A DNA stretch of 64,000 nt from Octadecabacter antarcticus 307. GTDB lineage: Bacteria > Pseudomonadota > Alphaproteobacteria > Rhodobacterales > Rhodobacteraceae. Below, piece after piece: positions 17,525-26,667 of this stretch (position 1 is the stretch's first letter; the number at the start of each line of letters is the position of its first letter). Where the stretch lies: the NCBI RefSeq assembly GCF_000155675.2, contig NC_020911.1:4702501-4766500 (forward strand), in the 5' to 3' direction. The notes under the pieces are model-generated. The model was not told the DNA's origin. It saw only the letters and a list, made by a program, of their open reading frames with translations, and did no database searches. The translations under genes were made by a program, and so were the position numbers.

Positions 17525-20143
17525 ATGAACAACAGCGTGACGCCGATGATGGCGCAGTATCTTGAAATTAAGGCAGGTCACCCTGACGCGCTGTTATTTT
17601 ACCGGATGGGTGATTTCTATGAACTATTCTTTGATGACGCCGTGGCCGCTGCGGGGGCGTTGGATATTGCGCTGACTAAGCGCGGCAAGCATTTGGGCGA
17701 TGATATTGCGATGTGCGGTGTGCCGTATCATGCCGCCGAGGGCTATCTGCTGACACTGATCCGTAAAGGCCATCGCGTTGCCGTTTGTGAACAATTGGAA
17801 AGCCCGGCGGAGGCGAAGAAGCGTGGATATAAATCCATCGTTAAGCGCGGTGTAACGCGGGTGGTGACGCCCGGAACGCTGACCGAGGATTCGTTACTTG
17901 ATGCGCGGCGGCATAACTTTTTGGCAGCCTATGCAAACGTTCGTGGGGACGGGGCCTTGGCGTGGGTTGATATTTCAACCGGTGCGTTTTCGGTGCTTGG
18001 CTGTGACGCGGCAGGGTTAGGTCCTGAACTGGCGCGACTGAACCCGAAAGAAGTATTGTTAAGCGATGTTGGTGATGCAGATTTTGGCGTAATCGTTGAG
18101 GATTCTGGCGCGGCTGTGACAGTCCTTGGGAATGCGGCATTTGATAGCACAAGTGGTGAAAAACGGCTATGTGGTGTCTATTCCGTTTCGTCACTGGATG
18201 GGTTTGGTGCCTTTACGCGGGCTGAAATTGCAGCGTTGTCAGCGGTGGTCGAATACCTTGATATTACACAGAAAGGGAAGTTGCCGCTGCTGCGTCCGCC
18301 TGTTCGTGAAAAACGTGAAGCAGCAATGCAGATTGATGCGTCAACACGAAAATCGTTAGAACTGACACATGGAATGAACGGCGGACGCGCTGGATCATTG
18401 TTGTGGGTAATTGACCGCACGCAAACAGCTGGTGGGGCGCGGTTGCTGGAACGGCGCCTGTCGTCCCCTTCACGTGATTTGGCGGAGATCAGCGCGCGAC
18501 AGGATGCGGTTGCGTGGTGTTTGGACCAAGGTAATGTGGCTGCGTTGTTGGAGGATCGTTTACGCGAAGTCCCCGATTTGGACCGGGCTTTGTCACGCCT
18601 GTCGATGGATCGGGGTGGCCCAAGAGACATGGCAGCAATTCGCAGCGCAATTGAGCAGGCCGAGATTATCGCAGATGCTCTGCCGGACGAAATGCCTAAG
18701 GCTCTGGCAGCCGCTGCACAAGATTTGGTCGGGCAGGATGCATTACTGACATTGCTGGATGACGCATTGGTCGCCGAACCACCATTATTGGCACGCGATG
18801 GTGGGTTTATCGCGGGCGGATACGACACCGAACTTGACGAGTTTCGGTCGCTAAGGGACGAAGGACGATCGGTCATTGCAGCATTACAAAGTCGCTATGC
18901 ACAGGATGCTGGTGTTACTGGGTTGAAGATAAAACACAACAATGTGCTGGGCTATTTTATCGAGGTCACGGCAACCCATTCAGCAAAAATGCTGGCAGAA
19001 CCTCTGTCAAAAACTTTCATACATCGCCAAACGACTGCCAACCAAGTTCGGTTCACCACAATAGAACTGTCTGAACTCGAGACGCGGATTTTGAACGCCG
19101 GTGGACGTTGTCTTGAAATTGAAAAACGGATCTATTCCAGCATAGTGGCGGCGATTATTGCCCAAGCCCCAATGTTGTTCACGCTCGCACGTGCGCTTGC
19201 AGAGTTTGACCTAAGCGCGGCGATGGCACGGTTGGCACGTGAGGAAAGCTGGGTGCGACCGTTAATGACAACCGAGCGTGAATTTGTAATTACAGACGGG
19301 CGTCATCCAGTTGTTGAGGCCGCGTTAAAGCCGAGCGGAACGCAGTTTGTCGCCAACGATTGTGACTTAAGTCTTGACCAGATTTGTCTGCTGACCGGAC
19401 CCAACATGGCAGGTAAATCGACCTACCTTCGACAGAACGCGTTGATAGCAGTTTTGGCGCAAATGGGCGCGTTCGTTCCTGCGAAATCAGCAACGATTGG
19501 CATCGTGAGCCAGATTTTCAGCCGTGTCGGGGCGTCTGATGATCTGAGTAAGGGTCATTCAACGTTCATGGTTGAGATGGTAGAAACTGCTGCGATTTTA
19601 AACCAAGCAGACGACCGCGCGTTGGTGATTTTGGATGAAATCGGGAGGGGCACAGCCACGTATGATGGTCTGTCGATTGCATGGGCGACGTTAGAACATT
19701 TGCACGACGTTAACCGCTGCCGCGCGTTATTTGCGACGCATTACCACGAGATGACGGGTCTGTCTGACAAGCTGGACGGGGTGGCGAATGCAACGGTGAC
19801 CGTCAAGGAATGGGAGGGGGACGTTATTTTTCTGCATGAGGTGAAGCGCGGCACCGCGGATCGGTCATACGGGGTGCAGGTCGCGCGATTGGCAGGATTG
19901 CCGGCAACAGTTGTTGCACGAGCCAAAGTTGTTTTGGAAGCATTGGAAAAGGGCGAGCGTGAGGGGAAACAGAAGGCTGTGATCGATGATCTGCCGCTGT
20001 TCAGCGCAACGCCTACGCCCACCCCAACAAAAACCGCGCCATCCGAGGTGGAGGCGCGGCTGAAAGAAGTAATGCCCGATGATCTGAGTCCAAAAGACGC
20101 TTTGAATTTGATCTACGAGTTACGTGGTCTGGTCAAGACTTAG
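17525..20143 (+). CDS. mutS: DNA mismatch repair protein MutS
   Basis: 872 residues from ATG 17525, which has a GGGGG ribosome-binding site; a GTG 13 codons upstream is the alternative. Recognises mismatches as a dimer and recruits MutL. Mismatch-binding Phe-X-Glu lies in YRMGDFYELF near residue 29. The C-terminal ATPase has Walker A GPNMAGKSTYLRQ, the ST motif (DDLSKGHSTFMVEM) and Walker B LVILDEIGRGTATYDG. It ends convergently with grpE, overlapping by 11 bases. Confidence 0.97.
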   Translation: MNNSVTPMMAQYLEIKAGHPDALLFYRMGDFYELFFDDAVAAAGALDIALTKRGKHLGDDIAMCGVPYHAAEGYLLTLIRKGHRVAVCEQLESPAEAKKRGYKSIVKRGVTRVVTPGTLTEDSLLDARRHNFLAAYANVRGDGALAWVDISTGAFSVLGCDAAGLGPELARLNPKEVLLSDVGDADFGVIVEDSGAAVTVLGNAAFDSTSGEKRLCGVYSVSSLDGFGAFTRAEIAALSAVVEYLDITQKGKLPLLRPPVREKREAAMQIDASTRKSLELTHGMNGGRAGSLLWVIDRTQTAGGARLLERRLSSPSRDLAEISARQDAVAWCLDQGNVAALLEDRLREVPDLDRALSRLSMDRGGPRDMAAIRSAIEQAEIIADALPDEMPKALAAAAQDLVGQDALLTLLDDALVAEPPLLARDGGFIAGGYDTELDEFRSLRDEGRSVIAALQSRYAQDAGVTGLKIKHNNVLGYFIEVTATHSAKMLAEPLSKTFIHRQTTANQVRFTTIELSELETRILNAGGRCLEIEKRIYSSIVAAIIAQAPMLFTLARALAEFDLSAAMARLAREESWVRPLMTTEREFVITDGRHPVVEAALKPSGTQFVANDCDLSLDQICLLTGPNMAGKSTYLRQNALIAVLAQMGAFVPAKSATIGIVSQIFSRVGASDDLSKGHSTFMVEMVETAAILNQADDRALVILDEIGRGTATYDGLSIAWATLEHLHDVNRCRALFATHYHEMTGLSDKLDGVANATVTVKEWEGDVIFLHEVKRGTADRSYGVQVARLAGLPATVVARAKVVLEALEKGEREGKQKAVIDDLPLFSATPTPTPTKTAPSEVEARLKEVMPDDLSPKDALNLIYELRGLVKT

Positions 20144-20705
20144 GCGTAGAGGACACACCAACTTGTGCGGGCCGCAGCAGACGGTCGTGCAGCATGAAGC
20201 CGGTTGAGGCGACCTGAATGATGTCGCCCGCTTTGGTTTCAGGAAGCGGCGCTTCGAACATCGCTTCGTGAATTTGCGGATCGAACCGTTCGCCGACTTC
20301 GGCCACAATAGGGTCGATCCCGTGTTTTTTGAAAACACCGATGAGGGCGCGCATTGTGAGTTCGACGCCTTCTAGCAGCGCCTTGTCACCGTCTTTACCG
20401 TCTTCTTTGTTCATCTTCAGCGCACGCTCAAGGTTGTCATAGATCGGAAGCAAATCACGGGCGAGGCGGGAACCCCCATAATTTTCAGCCTCACGGCGAT
20501 CACGGTCAGCGCGTTTGCGCGAATTTTCTACATCAGCAAGCGCGCGCATGTAGCCGTCTTTGAGTTCTAAGACCTCAGTCTTCAAGGCAACGACATTGTC
20601 GTCTTCCGCGACCATTTCGTCCAAGGTCATCTCATCCTCTGGCCCAATATTCTGGTCGGCCATAATGTCGTCGAGGAAGTTATTTTCGTTTTCGTTCTCA
20701 GCCAT
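20133..20705 (-). CDS. grpE: Nucleotide exchange factor GrpE
   Basis: 190 residues. Dimeric co-chaperone that releases ADP from DnaK. Acidic N-terminus, then the coiled-coil region (KTEVLELKDGYMRALADVENSRKRADRD) and the beta domain ending GIDPIVAEVGERFDPQIHEAMFEAP and a GY-like GFMLHDRLLRPAQV. It follows hrcA by 12 bases on the same strand, the usual heat-shock pair; dnaK-dnaJ are not in the window. Confidence 0.95.
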   Translation of the reverse strand: MAENENENNFLDDIMADQNIGPEDEMTLDEMVAEDDNVVALKTEVLELKDGYMRALADVENSRKRADRDRREAENYGGSRLARDLLPIYDNLERALKMNKEDGKDGDKALLEGVELTMRALIGVFKKHGIDPIVAEVGERFDPQIHEAMFEAPLPETKAGDIIQVASTGFMLHDRLLRPAQVGVSSTPKS

Positions 20706-20717
20706 AACTAACGTCCC

Positions 20718-21782
20718 TTATCCACGATCGGAGATCAGTTTCCCGATCAGTCGCGCGGTGTAATCCACAATGGGCACTATACGCCCGTAGTTCAGGCGCG
20801 TCGGCCCAATGACCCCGACAGCGCCAACAATCTTTCGGTCTGCGTTCATATAAGGTGAAACGACCAAAGATGAACCCGTAAGTGAGAAAAGTTTGTTCTC
20901 TGACCCAATGAAAATGCGAACACCCTCACCAGTGTCAGTCAATTCAAGGAATTCGGCGATGTCACGTTTGCGTTCAAGGTCATCAAACAGGGAGCGAATG
21001 CGGTCGAGGTCTTTGTGATCTTCGTCAGAAATAAGGTTGCCACGGCCGCGCACAATCAGGCGTTCGGTCGATTCGCCTTTGTTTTCCCACATGGCTGCGC
21101 CAGAATCGATAAGCTCTCGGGCGAGCACGTCAATTTCAAGACGACGGGATTTGACCTCACGGGCGATTGCGCCGCCAAGCTCAGACAGGGTGCGGCCTTC
21201 GGCGACAGAATTAATAAAGTTCGTGGCCTCCCGCATCGAAGACGGAGTTTGACCAGGCGGTGGGGTGAAAACGCGATTTTCGACATGTCCATCTGCAAAG
21301 ACCAGCACGACAAGCGCGCGATCCGCAGCAAGGCTAACGAACTCGACGTGTTTTATGGGCGCTTCTTCATGTTTGGGCGTGAGAACAAGGCTGGCACCGC
21401 GAGTCACACCAGACAGCGCGGATCCAACACGGTCGAGGAGGGTGCCGACATCGTCATCATTTGACCCCAAGGTTTGGTCAATCTTTGCCCGGTCGCCACC
21501 GTCCAGATCACCGACTTCAAGGATCCCATCAACGAACATGCGAAGACCTTGTTGGGTCGGAATACGTCCAGCACTGATATGTGGGCTACCAATTAGGCCA
21601 AGCTGTTCAAGGTCCTGCATGACATTGCGGATCGTTGCGGCGCTGACCTGTTCAGACAGACTTTGAGTCAGTGTGCGGGACCCAACGGGCGCACCTGTCT
21701 CGAGATAGCCTTCGACGACGCAGCGAAACACCTCGCGTGAGCGGGCGTTCATATCATCAAGTATAGGTGTCTGATCTGACAT
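20718..21782 (-). CDS. hrcA: Heat-inducible transcription repressor HrcA
   Basis: 354 residues. Represses chaperonin genes by binding CIRCE. The N-terminal winged helix (REVFRCVVEGYLETGAPVGSRTL, SAATIRNVMQDLEQLGLI) is typical, followed by the GAF-like dimerisation domain and the C-terminal NYGRIVPIVDYTARLIGKLI. I see no CIRCE inverted repeat in the 116 bases upstream, so autoregulation through CIRCE is not supported here. Divergent from rph. Confidence 0.95.
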   Translation of the reverse strand: MSDQTPILDDMNARSREVFRCVVEGYLETGAPVGSRTLTQSLSEQVSAATIRNVMQDLEQLGLIGSPHISAGRIPTQQGLRMFVDGILEVGDLDGGDRAKIDQTLGSNDDDVGTLLDRVGSALSGVTRGASLVLTPKHEEAPIKHVEFVSLAADRALVVLVFADGHVENRVFTPPPGQTPSSMREATNFINSVAEGRTLSELGGAIAREVKSRRLEIDVLARELIDSGAAMWENKGESTERLIVRGRGNLISDEDHKDLDRIRSLFDDLERKRDIAEFLELTDTGEGVRIFIGSENKLFSLTGSSLVVSPYMNADRKIVGAVGVIGPTRLNYGRIVPIVDYTARLIGKLISDRG

Positions 21783-21898
21783 TGCGGTCTTTCACTAGGG
21801 CGTCAGTAACTTGGCGGATGGATGCGCGAAGGTCAATCGGGGTTGGAATTTTATGCGGCGGGGCGTATCGGGGTCCAAACCCATAGAAGGATGATGCG

Positions 21899-22606
21899 AT
21901 GCGCCCCTCAGGACGGACAATTGATGGAATGCGGCCGATATCCATTGAGATTGATGTGACCCGTCACGCCGAAGGGTCGTGCCTGATCAAATGTGGTGAC
22001 ACTCAAGTGCTGTGTACCGCGTCTATTGACGAACGTGTGCCGTCGTTTTTGAAGAATTCTGGCTTAGGCTGGGTGACGGCAGAATACGGCATGCTGCCGC
22101 GGGCGACGAACACACGGATGCGCCGTGAAGCCAAAAATGGTCAAAGCGGACGGACGCAGGAGATTCAGCGCCTGATTGGGCGGTCTTTGCGTGCCGGCAT
22201 TGACCGCGTGGCACTAGGGGAGCGTCAGATCGTCATCGACTGCGATGTTATTCAGGCTGATGGCGGGACACGATGCGCGTCGATCACTGGCGGTTGGGTT
22301 GCCCTAAAATTGGCAGTGCAAAAATTGATGAACGCTGGTGACGTGATTTCTGATCCGTTGTTGATTCCCGTGGCAGCAGTGTCATGTGGGATCTATGCTG
22401 GGCAGTCGGTTCTGGACTTGGATTACCCAGAAGATTCTGAGGCTGGCGTCGATGGAAATTTTGTTATGACAGCTGATAAACTGATTGAGATTCAGATGTC
22501 TGCCGAAGGCTCAACATTTACCCGTGACCAGATGAACGCAATGATGGACTTGGCCCATAAGGGCATTGCAGAACTGACGGCCGTACAGATTGCGTCAGTC
22601 AGCTGA
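21899..22606 (+). CDS. rph: Ribonuclease PH
   Basis: 235 residues. Phosphorolytic 3'-5' exoribonuclease that trims tRNA 3' ends. Family blocks are complete: [17 protein letters not shown], the [14 protein letters not shown] phosphate-site segment, [24 protein letters not shown] and the [19 protein letters not shown] acidic site. The stop overlaps the rdgB start (TGATG), which makes an rph-rdgB-hemW operon. Confidence 0.96.
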   Translation: MRPSGRTIDGMRPISIEIDVTRHAEGSCLIKCGDTQVLCTASIDERVPSFLKNSGLGWVTAEYGMLPRATNTRMRREAKNGQSGRTQEIQRLIGRSLRAGIDRVALGERQIVIDCDVIQADGGTRCASITGGWVALKLAVQKLMNAGDVISDPLLIPVAAVSCGIYAGQSVLDLDYPEDSEAGVDGNFVMTADKLIEIQMSAEGSTFTRDQMNAMMDLAHKGIAELTAVQIASVS

Positions 22607-23214
22607 TGCGTAAGTTTGGTGGGACCGATTTGCTGATTGCGACGCACAATCACGGTAAGCTTGAGGAGATCGCGAATTTGCTGTCGCCGTACGGTGTGGT
22701 TGTATCGTCAAACGCGGATCACGGATTGCCTGAGCCGGAAGAAACCGAGACGACGTTTGTTGGCAATGCACGTATCAAGGCGCATGCGGCAGTGAAGGCT
22801 ACAGGTTTGCCTGCACTATCAGATGACAGCGGGATAACCGTTGATGGGTTGGACGGCGCACCTGGTGTTTATACGGCGGATTGGGCCGAAACGCCCGATG
22901 GGCGCGATTTTGTGAAGGCCATGACGCGGACGTGGGATGAATTGGATGCGCGCGGCGCCACAGAGCCGCGTGTGGCACAGTTTCGATGTTGTTTGGTCTT
23001 GGCATGGCCTGATGGACACGATGAGGTATTTGAAGGTATGATCCCTGGACGTGTGGTTTGGCCAATGCGGGGGGATCAGGGCCACGGCTACGACCCTATT
23101 TTCCAGCCTGACGGTTTCGGCGTAACATTTGGGGAAATGGACCGTTTTGAAAAGAACAGGATCAACCACCGTGCAGATGCGTTCACAAAGCTGATCGAGG
23201 GCTGTTTTGTCTGA
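22606..23214 (+). CDS. rdgB: XTP/dITP diphosphatase (HAM1/RdgB)
   Basis: 202 residues. Hydrolyses non-canonical purine triphosphates (ITP, dITP, XTP) to monophosphates, keeping them out of DNA and RNA. Typical blocks: LLIATHNHGKLEEIANLL at the N-terminus, NARIKAHAAVKATGLPALSDDSGI with the catalytic acidic residues, and GHGYDPIFQPDGFGVTFGEM with the base-recognition loop. Overlaps rph by 1 base and hemW by 8. Confidence 0.95.
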   Translation: MRKFGGTDLLIATHNHGKLEEIANLLSPYGVVVSSNADHGLPEPEETETTFVGNARIKAHAAVKATGLPALSDDSGITVDGLDGAPGVYTADWAETPDGRDFVKAMTRTWDELDARGATEPRVAQFRCCLVLAWPDGHDEVFEGMIPGRVVWPMRGDQGHGYDPIFQPDGFGVTFGEMDRFEKNRINHRADAFTKLIEGCFV

Positions 23215-24355
23215 CTGTTTGGAAACTGGGGGCTTCGGTCTTTATCTTCATTGGCCGTTTTGTCAGGCGAAATGCCCCTATTGCGACTTTAACTCGCACG
23301 TTGTGGCATCGGTGGATCAGACACGGTGGGCCGCAGCATTCGAAAAAGAAATCGATCGCGTGGCCGAATTGACCAGTGATCGTGTATTAAATTCTGTATT
23401 CTTTGGTGGGGGTACTCCGAGCCTTATGGATGTTGAGACGGTTGATCGAATTCTGGCACGTGTCCAGAAACGCTGGCGATTGGCGAACGATTTAGAAGTC
23501 ACGCTCGAAGCGAATCCTACATCAATCGAAGCGCAACGATTCACCGGATATCGAGATGTTGGCGTTAACCGCGTATCTGTTGGCGTTCAGGCGTTGAACG
23601 ACACAGATTTGCGAGCCTTGGGTCGTCTACATTCTGCTGACGAAGCGCTCGCTGCGGTGGAAATTGCAAGAACGACCTTTGATCGAGTGAGTTTTGATCT
23701 AATCTATGCGCGCCAGAACCAAACGGTGGGGGAGTGGCAGTCCGAGTTAACCCGCGCCCTCGAATTGGAACCAGATCATCTTTCGTTGTATCAATTGACG
23801 GTGGAAGACGGGACTTCGTTTGGGGATCGGTTCAAGCGTGGATTATTGCGCGGGCTGCCAAACGAAGATCTCGGTGCAGATCTGTGGGATGTCACGCAAA
23901 ATGCATGCGTAAAAGCTGGGCTTCCTGCATATGAAGTGTCTAACCACGCCAAAAGGGGTCAGGAGAGCCGTCATAATTTGATTTACTGGCGGTCAGGTGA
24001 TTGGGCAGGGATCGGGCCTGGAGCACATGGTCGACTCACATTGGACGGCATCCGTCATGAAACAGTCTGTGTAAAAAGTCCAGGAGGTTGGATTGCGCAA
24101 GTCGAATCTGGCGCTTTGGGTCTTGATGTGGGAACTGCCCTTGTGAAGGCCGACATATTAGAAGAGCGTGTTATTATGGGATTGCGCGTGGTTGATGGCA
24201 TAGAGATGCCGGCGGAATGGATTGCCAATAAATTAAATAAAATCAATGATTTGGTGGACCTTGGCCATCTTAAAAACATCAAAAGTAAACTCAACGTGAC
24301 GGTCCAAGGGCGGCCTGTCCTAAACGCAGTGATTTCCCATTTGTTGACAGACTAG
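23207..24355 (+). CDS. hemW: Radical SAM heme chaperone HemW
   Basis: 382 residues from a TTG start inside the end of rdgB. Radical SAM cluster motif CxxxCxxC at Cys19, Cys23 and Cys26 (FCQAKCPYCDFN), then the FFGGGTPSLM block. HemW-type proteins have this spacing and lack the fourth, upstream residue set used by the coproporphyrinogen oxidase HemN, so heme trafficking is the more likely role. Converges on parB with a 4-base overlap. Confidence 0.92.
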   Translation: MSDCLETGGFGLYLHWPFCQAKCPYCDFNSHVVASVDQTRWAAAFEKEIDRVAELTSDRVLNSVFFGGGTPSLMDVETVDRILARVQKRWRLANDLEVTLEANPTSIEAQRFTGYRDVGVNRVSVGVQALNDTDLRALGRLHSADEALAAVEIARTTFDRVSFDLIYARQNQTVGEWQSELTRALELEPDHLSLYQLTVEDGTSFGDRFKRGLLRGLPNEDLGADLWDVTQNACVKAGLPAYEVSNHAKRGQESRHNLIYWRSGDWAGIGPGAHGRLTLDGIRHETVCVKSPGGWIAQVESGALGLDVGTALVKADILEERVIMGLRVVDGIEMPAEWIANKLNKINDLVDLGHLKNIKSKLNVTVQGRPVLNAVISHLLTD

Positions 24356-25242
24356 TTTCCAGAAAGCACGCGCAAAAGATCGTCAAGCTGCTCAAGGTCA
24401 CGGTAGTTCAACACGACTTGACCGTTTTCGCGCCCAGCGGCGTGGGCGATGTTAACTTTCAGCCCCAGATGCGCGGAAAGATCATTTTCAATCTGGACCG
24501 TATCGGCATCTTTCGCGACTGTTTTGCCGGAAGCCGCCCTTTTCGTTGGGTTTTTTGACGTCTTCGCAAGTTTCTCGGCGTCTCGTACCGATAGGCCCTT
24601 TTTTACGATCTCAGTTGCAATTTTATCCGCATCAGTATGACCCACAAGGGTTCGAGCGTGGCCAGCCGACAAACGCCCGTTTTGTAGGAGGGACTGGACG
24701 GATGCTGGCAATGTGAGGAGGCGAACAGAATTGGCTATGTGACTGCGACTTTTACCTAGCGCTTTGCCCATATCTTCTTGCGTTCGGCCAAATTTTTCCA
24801 TCAGCTGCTTATAACCCGCCGCTTCATCAATTGCGCTAAGGTCTGAACGTTGAATATTCTCAATAATTGCAACCTCAAGAACTTCAACGTCTGTAAATTC
24901 GCGTATGATCACTGGTACTTGGTGCAGTTGCGCCCGCTGTGCTGCGCGCCAACGACGTTCCCCAGCAACAATTTCATATGTGCCATTTCCAGACGGTTTT
25001 CGGCGTACAATAAGTGGTTGAATGATGCCCTTTTCGGTAATCGAAGCGGTCAAGTCGTCCATTGCTTTATCATCGAATGTGCGGCGCGGTTGTTCAGGGT
25101 TTGGATAGATCTGATCAGTAGGTAGGGACTGATCTGTCCTGTTTGTTACCGATTTATCGGTCTCAGTAGGGGTGCTAACATCTGACATGAGAGCGGAGAG
25201 ACCGCGACCGAGACCGCGGGTAGGTGGCTTAGGTGTGCTCAT
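24352..25242 (-). CDS. parB: Chromosome partitioning protein ParB
   Basis: 296 residues. CTP-dependent DNA clamp that loads at parS and organises the origin region. N-terminal TRGLGRGLSALM, the ParB/Srx CTPase core with ENIQRSDLSAIDEAAGYKQLM and GERRWRAAQ, the central helix-turn-helix (TQEDMGKALGKSRSHIANSVRLLTLP), and a C-terminal dimerisation region. Cognate parS palindromes are present at 26617 and 28525. It overlaps parA by 4 bases. Confidence 0.97.
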   Translation of the reverse strand: MSTPKPPTRGLGRGLSALMSDVSTPTETDKSVTNRTDQSLPTDQIYPNPEQPRRTFDDKAMDDLTASITEKGIIQPLIVRRKPSGNGTYEIVAGERRWRAAQRAQLHQVPVIIREFTDVEVLEVAIIENIQRSDLSAIDEAAGYKQLMEKFGRTQEDMGKALGKSRSHIANSVRLLTLPASVQSLLQNGRLSAGHARTLVGHTDADKIATEIVKKGLSVRDAEKLAKTSKNPTKRAASGKTVAKDADTVQIENDLSAHLGLKVNIAHAAGRENGQVVLNYRDLEQLDDLLRVLSGN

Positions 25243-26057
25243 AATGCTCTCCGAGTGTTTGTGGTTCGTTCCCGCTCAATAATTTCTTTGGAGAGGGCAA
25301 GATATGCGTGCGATCCCTTCGATGAGGGGTCGTAGTCCAGGACTGGAAGCGCGAAAGACGGGGCTTCGCTTAGCCGGACGTTTCGCGGGATGACAGTTTT
25401 GAAGACCAAATCGCCTAAATTGTCGCGCGCATCCGCTTCGACTTGTTGGCACAAGTTGTTGCGCTTATCGTACATCGTCAGAATAATGCCTTCAATGCGA
25501 AGCGAAGAATTGGCCGTCTGCCGGATGTCGCGAATTGTTAACATTAATTGTGACAGTCCTTCGAGTGCGAAGAATTCGCATTGGAGCGGAACCACGACGG
25601 TATCAGAGGCAATCATTGCATTCACTGTCAATATATTGAGTGATGGCGGGCAATCGATGAGGATATAGTCCAAGTTTAGTGAGTCTATGTCAGGTTGGTG
25701 CAGGGCGTCGTGCAGCATGAAGCTACGTTTTTCATTCGCCATGAGGTTAATATCTGCCGAACTTAGGTCCGTGGTGGCCGGAATTATGATTAGGTTCTTG
25801 ACGCTTGTGTTTTGGGCCGCTTTAGACGGAAGCACCTCCCCAGTCAGGAGATCGTATGTCGTGATATTACGATCTGCCACCTCGATACCCAAACCAGTTG
25901 ACGCGTTGCCCTGAGGATCCAGATCGATCAGGAGCACACGCCGACCTGTACGGGCGAGCGCGGCGCCCAAATTTATGGTAGTCGTCGTCTTCCCGACACC
26001 ACCCTTCTGGTTCGCGATCGACAGTATTTTTGGGTTGGTCCTGCGACTAAGATTCAC
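25239..26057 (-). CDS. parA: Chromosome partitioning ATPase ParA
   Basis: 272 residues from a GTG start, overlapping the end of rsmG by 11 bases. Deviant Walker A KGGVGKTTT near residue 18 with the signature lysine of the ParA/MinD family, switch II DCPPSLN near 140. Dynamic nucleoid-bound ATPase that segregates ParB-parS complexes. Located with parB beside the probable origin, the usual chromosomal arrangement. Confidence 0.97.
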   Translation of the reverse strand: MNLSRRTNPKILSIANQKGGVGKTTTTINLGAALARTGRRVLLIDLDPQGNASTGLGIEVADRNITTYDLLTGEVLPSKAAQNTSVKNLIIIPATTDLSSADINLMANEKRSFMLHDALHQPDIDSLNLDYILIDCPPSLNILTVNAMIASDTVVVPLQCEFFALEGLSQLMLTIRDIRQTANSSLRIEGIILTMYDKRNNLCQQVEADARDNLGDLVFKTVIPRNVRLSEAPSFALPVLDYDPSSKGSHAYLALSKEIIERERTTNTRRAL

Positions 26058-26667
26058 GGCGAATTATCCCTGATAGCTCGAGTACCCGAGAATCGGGATT
26101 AGTTTGGCTCGTGTGTGCCTTGACGTCAAAATGCCAAGCTTGTGCGGCATGGTCCAGCTCTTCTTGATAGCGTTCGCCTTTTGGAAATATGGCGATGCCA
26201 TCTGCCCCCAGAAACTGGTCAGCATAACCAAGAAGGTCATTCAATGGCGCCAATGCACGAGCGCTTATTATGTTAGCTGGCACCGTCTCTGCGTTCGCAA
26301 TTCTCCTATTGATGATACTGATATTTAGCCCAAGTTCTCTCCGAGCGGTTGTGAGGAAAAGGCACTTGCGCTTGTCGCTTTCAATCAGAGTAATCAATCG
26401 GTTCTGCTGATCCAATATTGCGACAACCAACGCAGGAAGCCCACCACCACTGCCAAGATCAACCCAATGCGTCCAACTGTCTGGTGCACAATGAAAAACC
26501 TGCGCACTATCAACGATATGGCGATCCCAAAGATTGGGAACGCTGTTCGGCGCGATGAGGTTGATGGCTTTGGTCCACTTGATAATTAGGGCGGATAACT
26601 GTTCAAGTTTCTCCATTGTTTCACGTGAAACATCGACCCCTCCAACTGAGGTTACAATGCTACTCAT
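26047..26667 (-). CDS. rsmG: 16S rRNA (guanine527-N7)-methyltransferase
   Basis: 206 residues, RsmG/GidB. SAM-dependent methylation of G527 in 16S rRNA. SAM-binding loop [17 protein letters not shown] near residue 67 and [12 protein letters not shown] near the N-terminus are the family marks. The 5' part of the coding sequence contains a perfect parS palindrome (26617-26632), which encodes part of VSRET. Starts on the ATGA that overlaps the mnmG stop. Confidence 0.95.
   Translation of the reverse strand: MSSIVTSVGGVDVSRETMEKLEQLSALIIKWTKAINLIAPNSVPNLWDRHIVDSAQVFHCAPDSWTHWVDLGSGGGLPALVVAILDQQNRLITLIESDKRKCLFLTTARRELGLNISIINRRIANAETVPANIISARALAPLNDLLGYADQFLGADGIAIFPKGERYQEELDHAAQAWHFDVKAHTSQTNPDSRVLELSGIIRRES
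26617..26632. promoter_or_regulatory. parS site (within rsmG)
   Basis: Perfect 16-bp palindrome TGTTTCACGTGAAACA, identical to the bacterial parS consensus, inside the first codons of rsmG. ParB is expected to nucleate here. About 5 kb from the probable oriC. Confidence 0.93.

Noticed and set aside
18462..18480. Third parS site in mutS (TTCACGTGA)
   Set aside because: Only the central 8-9 bases match; the outer bases break the 16-bp palindrome.
21783..21898. CIRCE operator upstream of hrcA
   Set aside because: No TTAGCACTC-N9-GAGTGCTAA or close variant is present.
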